A stretch of 64,000 nt of DNA from Nocardia ignorata NBRC 108230. Its GTDB lineage: Bacteria; Actinomycetota; Actinomycetes; Mycobacteriales; Mycobacteriaceae. The notes under the pieces were generated by a model, which was not told where the DNA came from, did no database searches, and was given only the letters and a program-made list of their open reading frames with translations. Shown here in pieces: positions 55,377-63,873 of this stretch; within the stretch, counting starts at the first letter, position 1; each line of letters starts with the position of its first letter. Made by a program: the position numbers and the translations under genes. The stretch spans positions 28,767 to 92,766 of the forward strand of contig NZ_BDBI01000039.1 of assembly GCF_001612905.1 (NCBI RefSeq). The letters are read 5' to 3'.

Positions 55377-56351
55377 TCATCCGGCCATTCCCGCGGTTGA
55401 ACCGGGGTCGCGCCACGGTGATTGTTGGCTGTCGTGGTGGACGCCGTCGGCGGCGAGGAAGCAGACCAGCCGGTGATCGTTTACGTGGAACGTCGCGGGA
55501 TCGGTTGGGTCCTGGCTACCGAGGAAAAAGGCCCAGCAGCCCGCCTGGCTGCCCGGTGAGTATCGCTGTCGGCTTTCGCTGCGGGCATGCGCCACTTCCC
55601 GCATGACGGAGTTGCGTTGGCGGGAACTCCAATGCGTCCAGTCGATGCGGAGTTGGTAGGGGTGAACGAGGCCGAGTAGCCCGCTGGGGTCGTTGTCGCC
55701 GCAGTACAGGTCGATAGTGAGTGTTCGAGGTGTGTCGACGGGCTCTGTTGACCAGCGGATCGGTGCATAGAAGATGCGCTGTTCGGTATAGCTGCGGACC
55801 TCGAACCGTTCCAGGCGACGGAACCCGGTCGCGTACCGGGTGGCGTCGACGCCGGGGACGTCGAGTTTCATGGCTGACCGTTGCTCTGGTGGGTTGTGCA
55901 GGAACGTGCTGCACAGGGTGCGAATCGTGCGGCATGTCCCGAGCCGTACGGTGCTTTGACCGGTGACCGGGGTGGGCGGTGGCTCGGAGAGAGGCTCCAA
56001 TTCATCGGAGTCGGCCGGCGGTTGCGGTGACTGGATACGGCGAACATCAGTCAAGACCAGCTTGGCCACATACCCAGCGACGACCTCGAGGGGTTCGGGA
56101 TTGTCGGACCGCTCCGGCGGATCCACCATCTTGACCCGGCCGTCGACGTCGCATCCAGCGGCATGGCCCCATTTGGCTGAGAAGTACGGCCTCACCTTCT
56201 GGCCTGGATGCCACGCACACGCGGCTAGCTTCGCACCGCACAGAGTTGACGGGCACGTGAAGTCGGAGCGCTTCACCAGATCCGGATCCCATGCCAGAAG
56301 ATCTGTCGCGTCCACGATCTCGTCGGTCGCCGCGATACGAGCCTGGTCCAT
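55377..56351 (-). CDS. Unrecognised protein with Cys/His-rich N-terminal motif
   Basis: A 324-residue soluble protein. Near the N-terminus Cys33, Cys38, Cys45, His48, His63 and Cys67 (FTCPSTLCGAKLAACAWHPG then RPYFSAKWGHAAGC) resemble the Cys...PxFxH...H/C pattern of CoiA-like or zinc-dependent nuclease N-terminal domains; the match is weak. Residues about 70-160 are Pro-rich and acidic, and the C-terminal half has WTHWSSRQRNSVMREVAHAR and AFFLGSQDPTDPATFHVNDH. GGGGAGG upstream supports ATG 56351. Its place beside a nuclease and a caspase-STAND gene suggests a defence role; the family is unknown to me. Confidence 0.65.
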   Translation of the reverse strand: MDQARIAATDEIVDATDLLAWDPDLVKRSDFTCPSTLCGAKLAACAWHPGQKVRPYFSAKWGHAAGCDVDGRVKMVDPPERSDNPEPLEVVAGYVAKLVLTDVRRIQSPQPPADSDELEPLSEPPPTPVTGQSTVRLGTCRTIRTLCSTFLHNPPEQRSAMKLDVPGVDATRYATGFRRLERFEVRSYTEQRIFYAPIRWSTEPVDTPRTLTIDLYCGDNDPSGLLGLVHPYQLRIDWTHWSSRQRNSVMREVAHARSESRQRYSPGSQAGCWAFFLGSQDPTDPATFHVNDHRLVCFLAADGVHHDSQQSPWRDPGSTAGMAG

Positions 56352-56528
56352 CAGTCCACCCCTCCCCTGGGGACGACGCAGTCCACCCATGGCCTGGTCG
56401 CTATCAATCCAGGGTAGGAGCAGCTACCGACAAGGGAAGCGGACAATGCAGTATGACGAATCGCATACGGCGGTAGTGCGCCAATCGGCGATTAGTCCGG
56501 AACTAGGTGTGTACGCCAGTCCGTCCGC

Positions 56529-56822
56529 TCAGCCTGGAGCTACCGCGATGACCCGACCTCCCGTCGAACCATGCTCGCCCGCAGTGCGTGGACCATCACC
56601 GACACTGACTTTGCCGTCGGTTGCATCGACCGGGGCGCACCCGGTTTCCTCCTCGACCTCGCGTGCCGCTGCCACATTCTGGGCATGACCGACGTATCCA
56701 CCAGGAAGCTCCCACGCCTACTGGTCGATGAGCCGACGGTGCCGGAACACCAGCAAGATCTCACGGGAGTCGTTGAGCACCAACGTCATTACGCAGCGGT
56801 CGACAATCGGATGTGCCGGTTC
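56529..56822 (-). pseudogene. Broken Nudix hydrolase
   Basis: The minus strand encodes HPIVDRCVMTLVLNDSREIL then LVFRHRRLIDQ, an in-frame TAG at 56720-56718, then AWELPGGYVGHAQNVAAARE and VEEETGCAP, a clear Nudix box (G...E...REVEEETG). After this only about 40 unrelated codons follow to TGA at 56529. The N-terminus, the Nudix C-terminal half and the uninterrupted frame are missing, so this is a pseudogene. Intact homologues have about 180 residues. Confidence 0.8.
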
Positions 56823-57411
56823 TTACCGACCATCGCTCACCGAGGATTGTCCACTGCCGGTAGATCGGTCCGACGGTGGGTGCCGGAGCTGTGCAAAACG
56901 TGCGCCTCGTCCCAGCCGCGGCCGACTCGGTGTGGGGCTCGTCAACTGGCTGCACCAGGCGGTGACCTGGTGACCTGATGCGAAACCTGCGGCCACTCTC
57001 ACCCTGCAACCCGACCACGTAGCACGGGTGCTGGCATTGTAACGAGAGTTGTGGACACCCTCACCCACCGAATACGCTGGTCGCTCTGGTGCCGTCGACA
57101 CCACACCGCGCCCGCCGAGGCCACTACCAGCGACGATCTCGGCTCACGCTGTAACCACGAATCCGACTGGAGTATTAGGTAACTGGAGTCCCGGTGTATA
57201 CGAACATCCCGCAATGCTGCTGTGTGCATGATCAACTGGAGTGTTAGTGGTTCCCGGTGCACCCGCCGGATACCTACCGGCATGATCCGAATCGCTGGCC
57301 CTTCGACCGTCAAACCGACAGCCATCAGCCGCACCCTTGGTCAACGCAGTACAACGCCAGCGATTGCAATCCAACTACTCTTGGCACGACTCTGAGTCAG
57401 AAAGGGCTACT
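56823..57411. other. Gap upstream of the caspase-STAND operon
   Basis: About 590 bases with several short frames in both directions but none convincing. GC drops in its right half, where three copies of ACTGGAGT occur. It should contain the promoter of the caspase-lipase operon. AAAGGG at 57401-57406 is the ribosome-binding site. Confidence 0.45.
57166..57242 (+). repeat. Three short direct repeats ACTGGAGT
   Basis: ACTGGAGT occurs at 57166-57173, 57182-57189 and 57235-57242. The first and third copies are each followed by a TTAG a few bases later and by TCCCGGTG, so a longer imperfect repeat of about 25-30 bases is present twice. They lie 170-245 bases upstream of the caspase gene and could be a regulator site or an old integration scar. 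Confidence 0.5.
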
Positions 57412-60400
57412 GTGTCGCCGAGCGAACATGCACTGTTTATTGGTGTCGGGACCAACCAATACTGTGACCCGGAGCTTTTCAATCTGACCCAGTCAACCCA
57501 AGAAGTGCGTCGTATCGCCGAACTGGTTGGCGATCACTACGAACGACATCTCCTGACCGACGCGGACCATGCCGAAGTTCGGGACGCACTCAGGGCATTG
57601 AAGGGAAGATTCTCCGTGGGCGGGGGCAGCGTCTTCCTCATGTGGTCTGGCCACGGTGTCCCCGGCAGCATTGGTCGTGTCCGCCTTTTGGTGGCTGATA
57701 GTGAGAACGACATCGGATCTGGTTTCGACCCTGAAGAAGTCGCCTCGCAGTGTGTTGTCACAGGAGCAAACCAGATTCTCTGCGTCCTCGACGCCTGCCA
57801 TTCGGGTGCCGCTCTCGGTGTCACCATCCAGGTAGATGACCTTTTCGCTCGCACCAGTACAATGGCCGGATCAACATGGGTGGGTGTTCTCACCTCATGT
57901 GCGGCTGACGAGATCGTACGTGAGCAAACACTCGGTCCCGCCCTGATCAGATTGCTGTCGAGCGGTCCCGACCCTGCCGGACAACATGCCGACCTGCTTC
58001 GGAGGCGATGGAACCCGCACTGCGAGTTCATTCGTGGTGATGATCTCTGCGACGCAGTCGTGAAACAATGGGATCATTCATATGGAGCCCTCCCGCATTT
58101 TGCTCAGGCAGGTAGCGCGATGCCGATGGTCAGAAACCCTCTGTGGTCGCCGACCGCCGCACCAACCCTTGTGCAAGAAATTCTTGACGGTGCGCCAGTC
58201 CGCCGCTTCACTGGCCGGAACAGGGAAATTGGAATCGTCCAGTCATGGGCCCTGGCAAATGAGCCCGGAATTTTCGTGATCACCGGTCGGTCCGGTAGCG
58301 GAAAAACTGCCCTACTCGCATATGCCATGCAGCAATTGGGCCATCAACCGAACGAAGCCTTGGTTGATTCGGATTCGACACTGTCTCCCGTCCTTTGCTG
58401 CACACAGGTTAGTGCTCGCGGACTTGATCACACATCACTGGCAGCACGAATCGAGCAGGGACTCATCGCGTCCGGCGTTCTGGAGCCGTTGGACCATGCT
58501 CGGAACACCTACGAGTTGGTCGGCGCATTGGAACGACTCAGCCACCCGGTCGGTGATGAATGTCGCCTGCCCGTCATCGCAGTGGATGGGCTCAGCGAGG
58601 CTCCGGGCCATCTCGAAGGGGTCATCAATCGACTGTTGGTTCCCATGAGCGAGTATGCGGTCGTCATCGTGACCACTCGACGCACTGAGGTCAGGGCATT
58701 GGCTGGGTCCAGCACCGGCGTCACGGTGCACCGAAGTGGCACTGCGCAGACAGCTGTATCGATGCTGGACGTGACCGACGTGATCACCTCGCTCGACCGC
58801 ATCCTCGATCTGGATTCGGCGACTCATCGGGAATCTGGCTGGCGGTCACTGACGCAGTCTGTTGATGAGCGCCTGTCTGGCGTCTCTGAGTCCATGGACA
58901 CTCTGGCGGTTGCTTTAGAGATTCAGCGGTTGGCAGGCGATCAGGATCCGCCTCCGTTCCTCTTGATGGAGCTCATCTGTGATCGGTTGGTGGATTCTCC
59001 CATTGACACTTCAAAGTCCGGATGGCAAGTGAACATCACGGAGACGATTGCAGCATCTTTGGATCAAGTCGTGCAGAAGGCTGTTTCGGTCCATGAATCG
59101 CCCCGCAACCATCCGGTCGACGACGCACGTCACCTGCTGGAAGCGTTGCAGTGGGGACTGGGTGCGGGGTTCCCCGAAGAGCATTGGATTGCCGTCGCAA
59201 ATACAATTTGTCCCCAGCGCGACTTCACTCGCGCGGATATCGATTGGTTGTTAGGGGCGCTCGGGAAGTATGTGGTGGAAGATTCCGAGCAGGGTGTTGC
59301 GGTGTACCGCTGCGCGCATTCCCTCATCGCACAGCACTTCAGAATGAGAGCGACGAACGATCAGGTTTCCGGCGACATCGAAATCCGCGTTGCGCGGACT
59401 CTCCTCGACAGGGCGGAAACTCTGTCGTCAGTGTCCGCAGATTCGGTTGACCCGCACCTCAGCCGATACTTGTGGCAGTACCTCATGCGTGCTGGCGAGC
59501 AGGGGCTCGCACTACTGCGGGATCGCGCGGTGCGGGTACCGCGGCATGCGGCGGAGCTGGCTTATGCGACCCTCGGCGTCTCTATCAATGCACTCGATGC
59601 TGCTGACGTTGCACGAGCAACGGAACTCGCAGAAGTGACCATCGCTCAGCTAGAGGACAGTGACCTGCAGCATTCTGATCCTGTGTATGCCCAGGCACAT
59701 GCCCATCTTGCACTCTGCTTTCAGGCAAGTGGACATGTCGACCAAGCAGTGCGTTCGGCGGGCGCTGCCGTCGATGTCTACGCCCGGCTCGTTCAGCATG
59801 ATCCGGACCTGCTCGCCGACTACGCGGCTGTGGTCCACAACTACGGAACAACGCTCATGGACGCCCGCCGGCCACAGGCTGCGATCGAAGCCGCCAGCCG
59901 CGCCGCGGATCTAGAGCGCGAGTTTCTCGCACGTGGTGGCGACAACCACTACCGGCTCGGTGTCACACTCAATGTCCTCGCTCTCGCCCACAGCGCCGCC
60001 CTCCGCGATGCAGATGCAGTGGTGGCCAGTGGAGACTCCGTCGACGCACTCAGGAGAGCAGTCGAGCTACGGAACCGCGTTCGCGACCGCATCGCACTCG
60101 CGGAATCACTGAGCAATCTCGGCGGTCATCTGGCTTCGATCGGTGACCTTCAGTCAGGCCTCTCGGCGGCCGAAGAAGCACGCCGGGTCCTCGAAGAGGT
60201 AGCAGTCGAGGAACCTTCCCTGAAAAGCAAGCTGGCTGGGGCCAAGAACGACGTGGCCGCACGGTTGATGGAACTCGGTGAACACGAGCGCGCACTCGTC
60301 TTGATGGATGAGGTGATCGAGACATTGCAGTCGATCGAGAATCCCAGCCTTAAGGTGCGTACTCAGTACTTTGGTGCGTTGAACAACTGCTGTGTCGTCC

Positions 60401-62394
60401 TTCTTTCGGCAGGGGCCACGATGGAGGCCGCCAGGCGAGGTGACGCTGCGGTGCGGCTGGCCCGGACAATCGCTGCCGATCATCCCGCGACGAACGGCGA
60501 CCTTGCGATGGCGCTGGACAACTTCGCGAACTGCCTAACGCAGCTCAGTGAACACCGTAGGGCCATTCAGCTCACCGAGGAAGCCCTGACGATCTACCGC
60601 GAGATCGCGAACCAAAACAAGGGTGAACTGGTGCATGTCGCTCGTGTTCTGCTCAACTACGGTGATCGGCTCGCAAATGTCGGGCACCCGGAAGATGCAG
60701 TCGTAGCAACGGAAGAAGCCCGCAATCTCTACCACAACCTCGCGGCATCGAACGCCCGGTTCGGAGTGGAAGTTGCTCGCACCATGGCCCAACTCGCTAT
60801 CCATCAACGAGCTGCTCGTGATCGGGTCGGGGCTGCGTCCACAGCAGCGCAAGCGGTACAACTGTTCAACGAGCTCGCGGGCCGCAAGATCGTCGATGAC
60901 AATCTCCTCGCCGAAGCTCGTGCCGAGACACTCGTTCAAGCCACCACATGCGCCCTGGACCTGGGCCTGCAACTGGAGTACGCACAACGCGCGGTATCGG
61001 CGTTCGAAGCTGCAGGAGTATCGAAGTCCCTGAGATATGCGGTGGCGTTGCGCAACCTCGCTGCGGTCCAAGGGATGGCGGAAGAGTTCACTGCCGGAGT
61101 CGAGGCCATTAAGCGAGCGGTCGAGGTCCTGTCCCAGCTTGCTGCGACTGATCGGGCAGTCGAAGCGGAGTTGGCATCCGCGCTCGGCATCCAAGCAAGG
61201 CTTGAGTTTGCCGTGTCCCATCCCGACCTGGGCATCCAGGCAGCACTCGACGCACTCGTTTACTACGAACGCCTGCCAGAGCTAACCCCCGCCAACATCG
61301 CCACCTGTGCGGAAGCTCTCGCCGCCCTGGCAACTGATGGTGTTGCGTTCGACCCTCGCCTACCGATTGCCGCGTATGTCGATCGTGTGCTCGAACCGTT
61401 GGACGCCGTTCAGCGCGCTCGACTGCTCGGTGAGATCGTCTCCCGACTCCCGGACTTGAGTCCATTTGTGCCGCAATGGATCCTTCGCGGTCTCAACGAA
61501 CTCGGCCAGCAGGACCCCGCCTCGCTCTTCGGCCTCCGCATGCTCGCCAGACGCAAACGAGCAGCGATTCCCTTTCTTTTCGACCTCGCGTGGGCGCGAG
61601 CCACCCACGCCAATGCTCCATCGTGGCTGACAATCGATCTCCGCCGCCTGGCGTCCGCACTCAAGTGGGCGTCCTCGTCAACTCACAGAGAGGGTTACGA
61701 GTACCTGCGGCACCACCACTACCTTGTCGATCCTTCCTTCGACCCCGCCGTCGAAGAGGCGTATCTGGGCATCATCCCTGAACGAGTCCCCGTCCTCCGA
61801 GAAATCCGATCGATTGCCGCAGTGAGCGATATCGCCGACGCCTATCAGAAGCCGCTGGCATCCGATATCGCCGACGCATTCGCGGCGACCGACCTCGACG
61901 AACAGCTCGAACTCCTTGCCGCGAACGGAGAAGAACTTCGTTCGGAACTGGTGAAAGAACACCTGCGTAACCGCGCCACCACCGATGATGTGTCCGGAAC
62001 GAAGGCATACTTCCTCCTCCGGCTGTCAGAGGACGACCTGCACGTCGCCGTCGCCGGCGCTCTGTCCGACCCCGATGCAGCCCAAGACTTGCTTGAGCGC
62101 ATTGCACGCGACAACGACCAACCGACCCTCGTGCGGGCCACTCAAGTGCTGCTTACACGGCACCCACCCCGAGCGTGGCAACCCGAAGTGGCCGGAGTCG
62201 CGGCCTTCTACCTGAGTGCGATCATGATGGAACAGGGCAAGCAGCAAGAAGCTACGTCCCTGGTCGATTCTGTTCGAGAACTCGTTCCTGACCGGCTTGT
62301 ATCCCTGACCAGTGCGGCTGCACGACTAGGTCCAATCAAGCCAGAGTTCCTGCAGCTCATTCCACTCCTTATCGACGTACGTCAGGACAACTAG
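57412..62394 (+). CDS. Caspase-like protease - STAND NTPase - TPR protein
   Basis: A 1660-residue multidomain protein. Residues 1-250 are a C14 caspase-like domain starting EHALFIGVGTNQYCDPELFN, with catalytic His81 in FLMWSGHGVPG and Cys129 in LCVLDACHSGAA. Residues 270-600 are a STAND P-loop NTPase: Walker A GRSGSGKT with Lys298, Walker B VIAVDGLSEA with Asp392, then a winged-helix-like part. From about 700 to 1250 come tetratricopeptide-type helices (LAYATLGVSINALDAADVAR; LNYGDRLANVGHPEDAVVAT), followed by a helical C-terminus. The GTG has AAAGGG upstream. Coupled by one base to a lipase gene. Likely role: TPR/STAND part senses infection and triggers the caspase, which may activate the lipase; function is inferred. 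Confidence 0.85.
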   Translation: MSPSEHALFIGVGTNQYCDPELFNLTQSTQEVRRIAELVGDHYERHLLTDADHAEVRDALRALKGRFSVGGGSVFLMWSGHGVPGSIGRVRLLVADSENDIGSGFDPEEVASQCVVTGANQILCVLDACHSGAALGVTIQVDDLFARTSTMAGSTWVGVLTSCAADEIVREQTLGPALIRLLSSGPDPAGQHADLLRRRWNPHCEFIRGDDLCDAVVKQWDHSYGALPHFAQAGSAMPMVRNPLWSPTAAPTLVQEILDGAPVRRFTGRNREIGIVQSWALANEPGIFVITGRSGSGKTALLAYAMQQLGHQPNEALVDSDSTLSPVLCCTQVSARGLDHTSLAARIEQGLIASGVLEPLDHARNTYELVGALERLSHPVGDECRLPVIAVDGLSEAPGHLEGVINRLLVPMSEYAVVIVTTRRTEVRALAGSSTGVTVHRSGTAQTAVSMLDVTDVITSLDRILDLDSATHRESGWRSLTQSVDERLSGVSESMDTLAVALEIQRLAGDQDPPPFLLMELICDRLVDSPIDTSKSGWQVNITETIAASLDQVVQKAVSVHESPRNHPVDDARHLLEALQWGLGAGFPEEHWIAVANTICPQRDFTRADIDWLLGALGKYVVEDSEQGVAVYRCAHSLIAQHFRMRATNDQVSGDIEIRVARTLLDRAETLSSVSADSVDPHLSRYLWQYLMRAGEQGLALLRDRAVRVPRHAAELAYATLGVSINALDAADVARATELAEVTIAQLEDSDLQHSDPVYAQAHAHLALCFQASGHVDQAVRSAGAAVDVYARLVQHDPDLLADYAAVVHNYGTTLMDARRPQAAIEAASRAADLEREFLARGGDNHYRLGVTLNVLALAHSAALRDADAVVASGDSVDALRRAVELRNRVRDRIALAESLSNLGGHLASIGDLQSGLSAAEEARRVLEEVAVEEPSLKSKLAGAKNDVAARLMELGEHERALVLMDEVIETLQSIENPSLKVRTQYFGALNNCCVVLLSAGATMEAARRGDAAVRLARTIAADHPATNGDLAMALDNFANCLTQLSEHRRAIQLTEEALTIYREIANQNKGELVHVARVLLNYGDRLANVGHPEDAVVATEEARNLYHNLAASNARFGVEVARTMAQLAIHQRAARDRVGAASTAAQAVQLFNELAGRKIVDDNLLAEARAETLVQATTCALDLGLQLEYAQRAVSAFEAAGVSKSLRYAVALRNLAAVQGMAEEFTAGVEAIKRAVEVLSQLAATDRAVEAELASALGIQARLEFAVSHPDLGIQAALDALVYYERLPELTPANIATCAEALAALATDGVAFDPRLPIAAYVDRVLEPLDAVQRARLLGEIVSRLPDLSPFVPQWILRGLNELGQQDPASLFGLRMLARRKRAAIPFLFDLAWARATHANAPSWLTIDLRRLASALKWASSSTHREGYEYLRHHHYLVDPSFDPAVEEAYLGIIPERVPVLREIRSIAAVSDIADAYQKPLASDIADAFAATDLDEQLELLAANGEELRSELVKEHLRNRATTDDVSGTKAYFLLRLSEDDLHVAVAGALSDPDAAQDLLERIARDNDQPTLVRATQVLLTRHPPRAWQPEVAGVAAFYLSAIMMEQGKQQEATSLVDSVRELVPDRLVSLTSAAARLGPIKPEFLQLIPLLIDVRQDN

Positions 62395-62395
62395 T

Positions 62396-63763
62396 GTGAA
62401 TCCCACCGATCTCATCGTCGTCATCCCGGGAATCATGGGAAGCGCTCTCGAGAAGGGCGAGAGGCCTTTTTGGTCCAACCGTCTGGGTGCTTTGGCAGAT
62501 TCTATTCTGCACCTCAACCGCAACATCGACTATCTACGTGTCCCGGACGGGCTGGGCGATGACCATCCTGACGATGGAGTAGTCCCGACAGATCTCATGG
62601 GGAATATTCATGTTGTGCCAGGACTTTGGTCCCCGGTGCAGGGATACGGGACGCTTGTCAGTCGACTGCGGAGCATCGGATTCCAGGACATTCCCAATTC
62701 TACGTCCGCACCCAATCTTGTCCTCTTTCCGTACGACTGGCGGCTTTCCAATCGCTACAACGCACGCCGCCTCAAGGTCGTTGTCGAACGAGCGCTCAGC
62801 CGCTGGCGTGAAGCAGCGCCGCAGAATAAAAATGCTGAAGTAACTTTTGTCTGCCACTCGATGGGCGGCCTAATCGCCCGCTGGTATATTGCCGTCGAAG
62901 GCGGCGCTGAGGTGACGAACAAACTGATCACATTCGGAACACCGTATCGTGGTTCTCTCAAAGCTGTCCTTACACTCGCCAACGGTCCGGTACCCGCTCT
63001 CGCCAGAGTCGGCGTCGACCTGCACTCTGCGGTGCTGTCCCTGCCCTCCGCCCACCAGCTTCTACCATCCTATGCATGTGTTGAACGCGACGGCGAACTG
63101 CACCATATTGATGGGCAAGTGATCCCCGGCGTACCAACCAAAGCCGTCAACGACGCCATGAACTTCTACCGTCGTCTCGAAGCGGCTGAACTGAACATAA
63201 AAAACAACCCGATGCGCCATGCTGTTATCGGAACTATGCAGCGGACCGCGACCTCGCTCACCGTCACGCATGGCAACCTGATTGTCCACCACACTCTCAA
63301 CGGCGACGACCACCGTGGGGACGGAACCGTGCCTGCAGCATCCATTCCGAAGGGTATTCAGCTCGACGACAACACACTTCGTCGTGTCGCGGAGAAGCAC
63401 GGTAGTTTGCAGACCAACCGCGCAGCATTAGACGAGATGGAAGCAATTGTCACGGCCAAACCGATTACCTTCAAGGCGTCGAGCGATACAGAGATCGCCG
63501 TCACTTCCCCTGAGATCGTGACCTCCGCGGATGATGTCGTTCTTGAAGTGTCCTGTGCCCGAACGCCACAAGTCGTCGCAATAGAGATCATGAACGAACA
63601 AAATATTGTGCTATCGAAATTCACCAGGCCTATTCGCGAATTCGCTCAGACCGTCACTCTTCGTGCACTTCCGCCGGGTGGTTACATTATTCGAGTTCGA
63701 GCTGCCCTAAGCGGCCAGCAACCTGGAGTTTCGTCACCGCTTCTCGTGTGGTCGTCCGCATAG
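62396..63763 (+). CDS. Alpha/beta-hydrolase lipase (LCAT-like) partnered with the caspase-STAND protein
   Basis: A 455-residue hydrolase starting MNPTDLIVVIPGIMGSALEK, the oxyanion loop of lecithin:cholesterol acyltransferase-like lipases. The triad is complete: Ser155 in FVCHSMGGLIARW, Asp309 in RGDGTVPAAS and His335 in AEKHGSLQ. It has no signal peptide, so it would act inside the cell. Residues about 355-455 form a beta-rich tail (IAVTSPEIVTSADDVVLEVS; TLRALPPGGYIIRVRAAL) that may hold it inactive or anchor it. GTG follows the caspase-gene stop by one base, so the pair is made together. Expected to cut phospholipids when triggered; this is inference. Confidence 0.85.
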   Translation: MNPTDLIVVIPGIMGSALEKGERPFWSNRLGALADSILHLNRNIDYLRVPDGLGDDHPDDGVVPTDLMGNIHVVPGLWSPVQGYGTLVSRLRSIGFQDIPNSTSAPNLVLFPYDWRLSNRYNARRLKVVVERALSRWREAAPQNKNAEVTFVCHSMGGLIARWYIAVEGGAEVTNKLITFGTPYRGSLKAVLTLANGPVPALARVGVDLHSAVLSLPSAHQLLPSYACVERDGELHHIDGQVIPGVPTKAVNDAMNFYRRLEAAELNIKNNPMRHAVIGTMQRTATSLTVTHGNLIVHHTLNGDDHRGDGTVPAASIPKGIQLDDNTLRRVAEKHGSLQTNRAALDEMEAIVTAKPITFKASSDTEIAVTSPEIVTSADDVVLEVSCARTPQVVAIEIMNEQNIVLSKFTRPIREFAQTVTLRALPPGGYIIRVRAALSGQQPGVSSPLLVWSSA

Positions 63764-63873
63764 GTGCTGTATCGGGTTCGGTTGCGGATGCGTCGCCAGC
63801 AGATCGGGCTGCGGGGAGGCCAAGGAATCCTCGGTTGATTGTCGGAGCGAAGGTTCTAGCGGGCAGTCAGGTG
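63764..63873. other. Convergent gap after the lipase gene
   Basis: About 110 bases; no clear hairpin and no gene. Confidence 0.3.

Noticed and set aside
55198..55606. Two overlapping plus-strand frames in the gap after the nuclease gene
   Set aside because: Mostly antisense to the minus-strand gene at 55377-56351, with many Arg/Pro/Ser codons and no motif.
56571..56978. Plus-strand frame of 135 codons
   Set aside because: It is antisense to the Nudix remnant, whose conserved Nudix box is on the other strand; the plus-strand translation shows no family.
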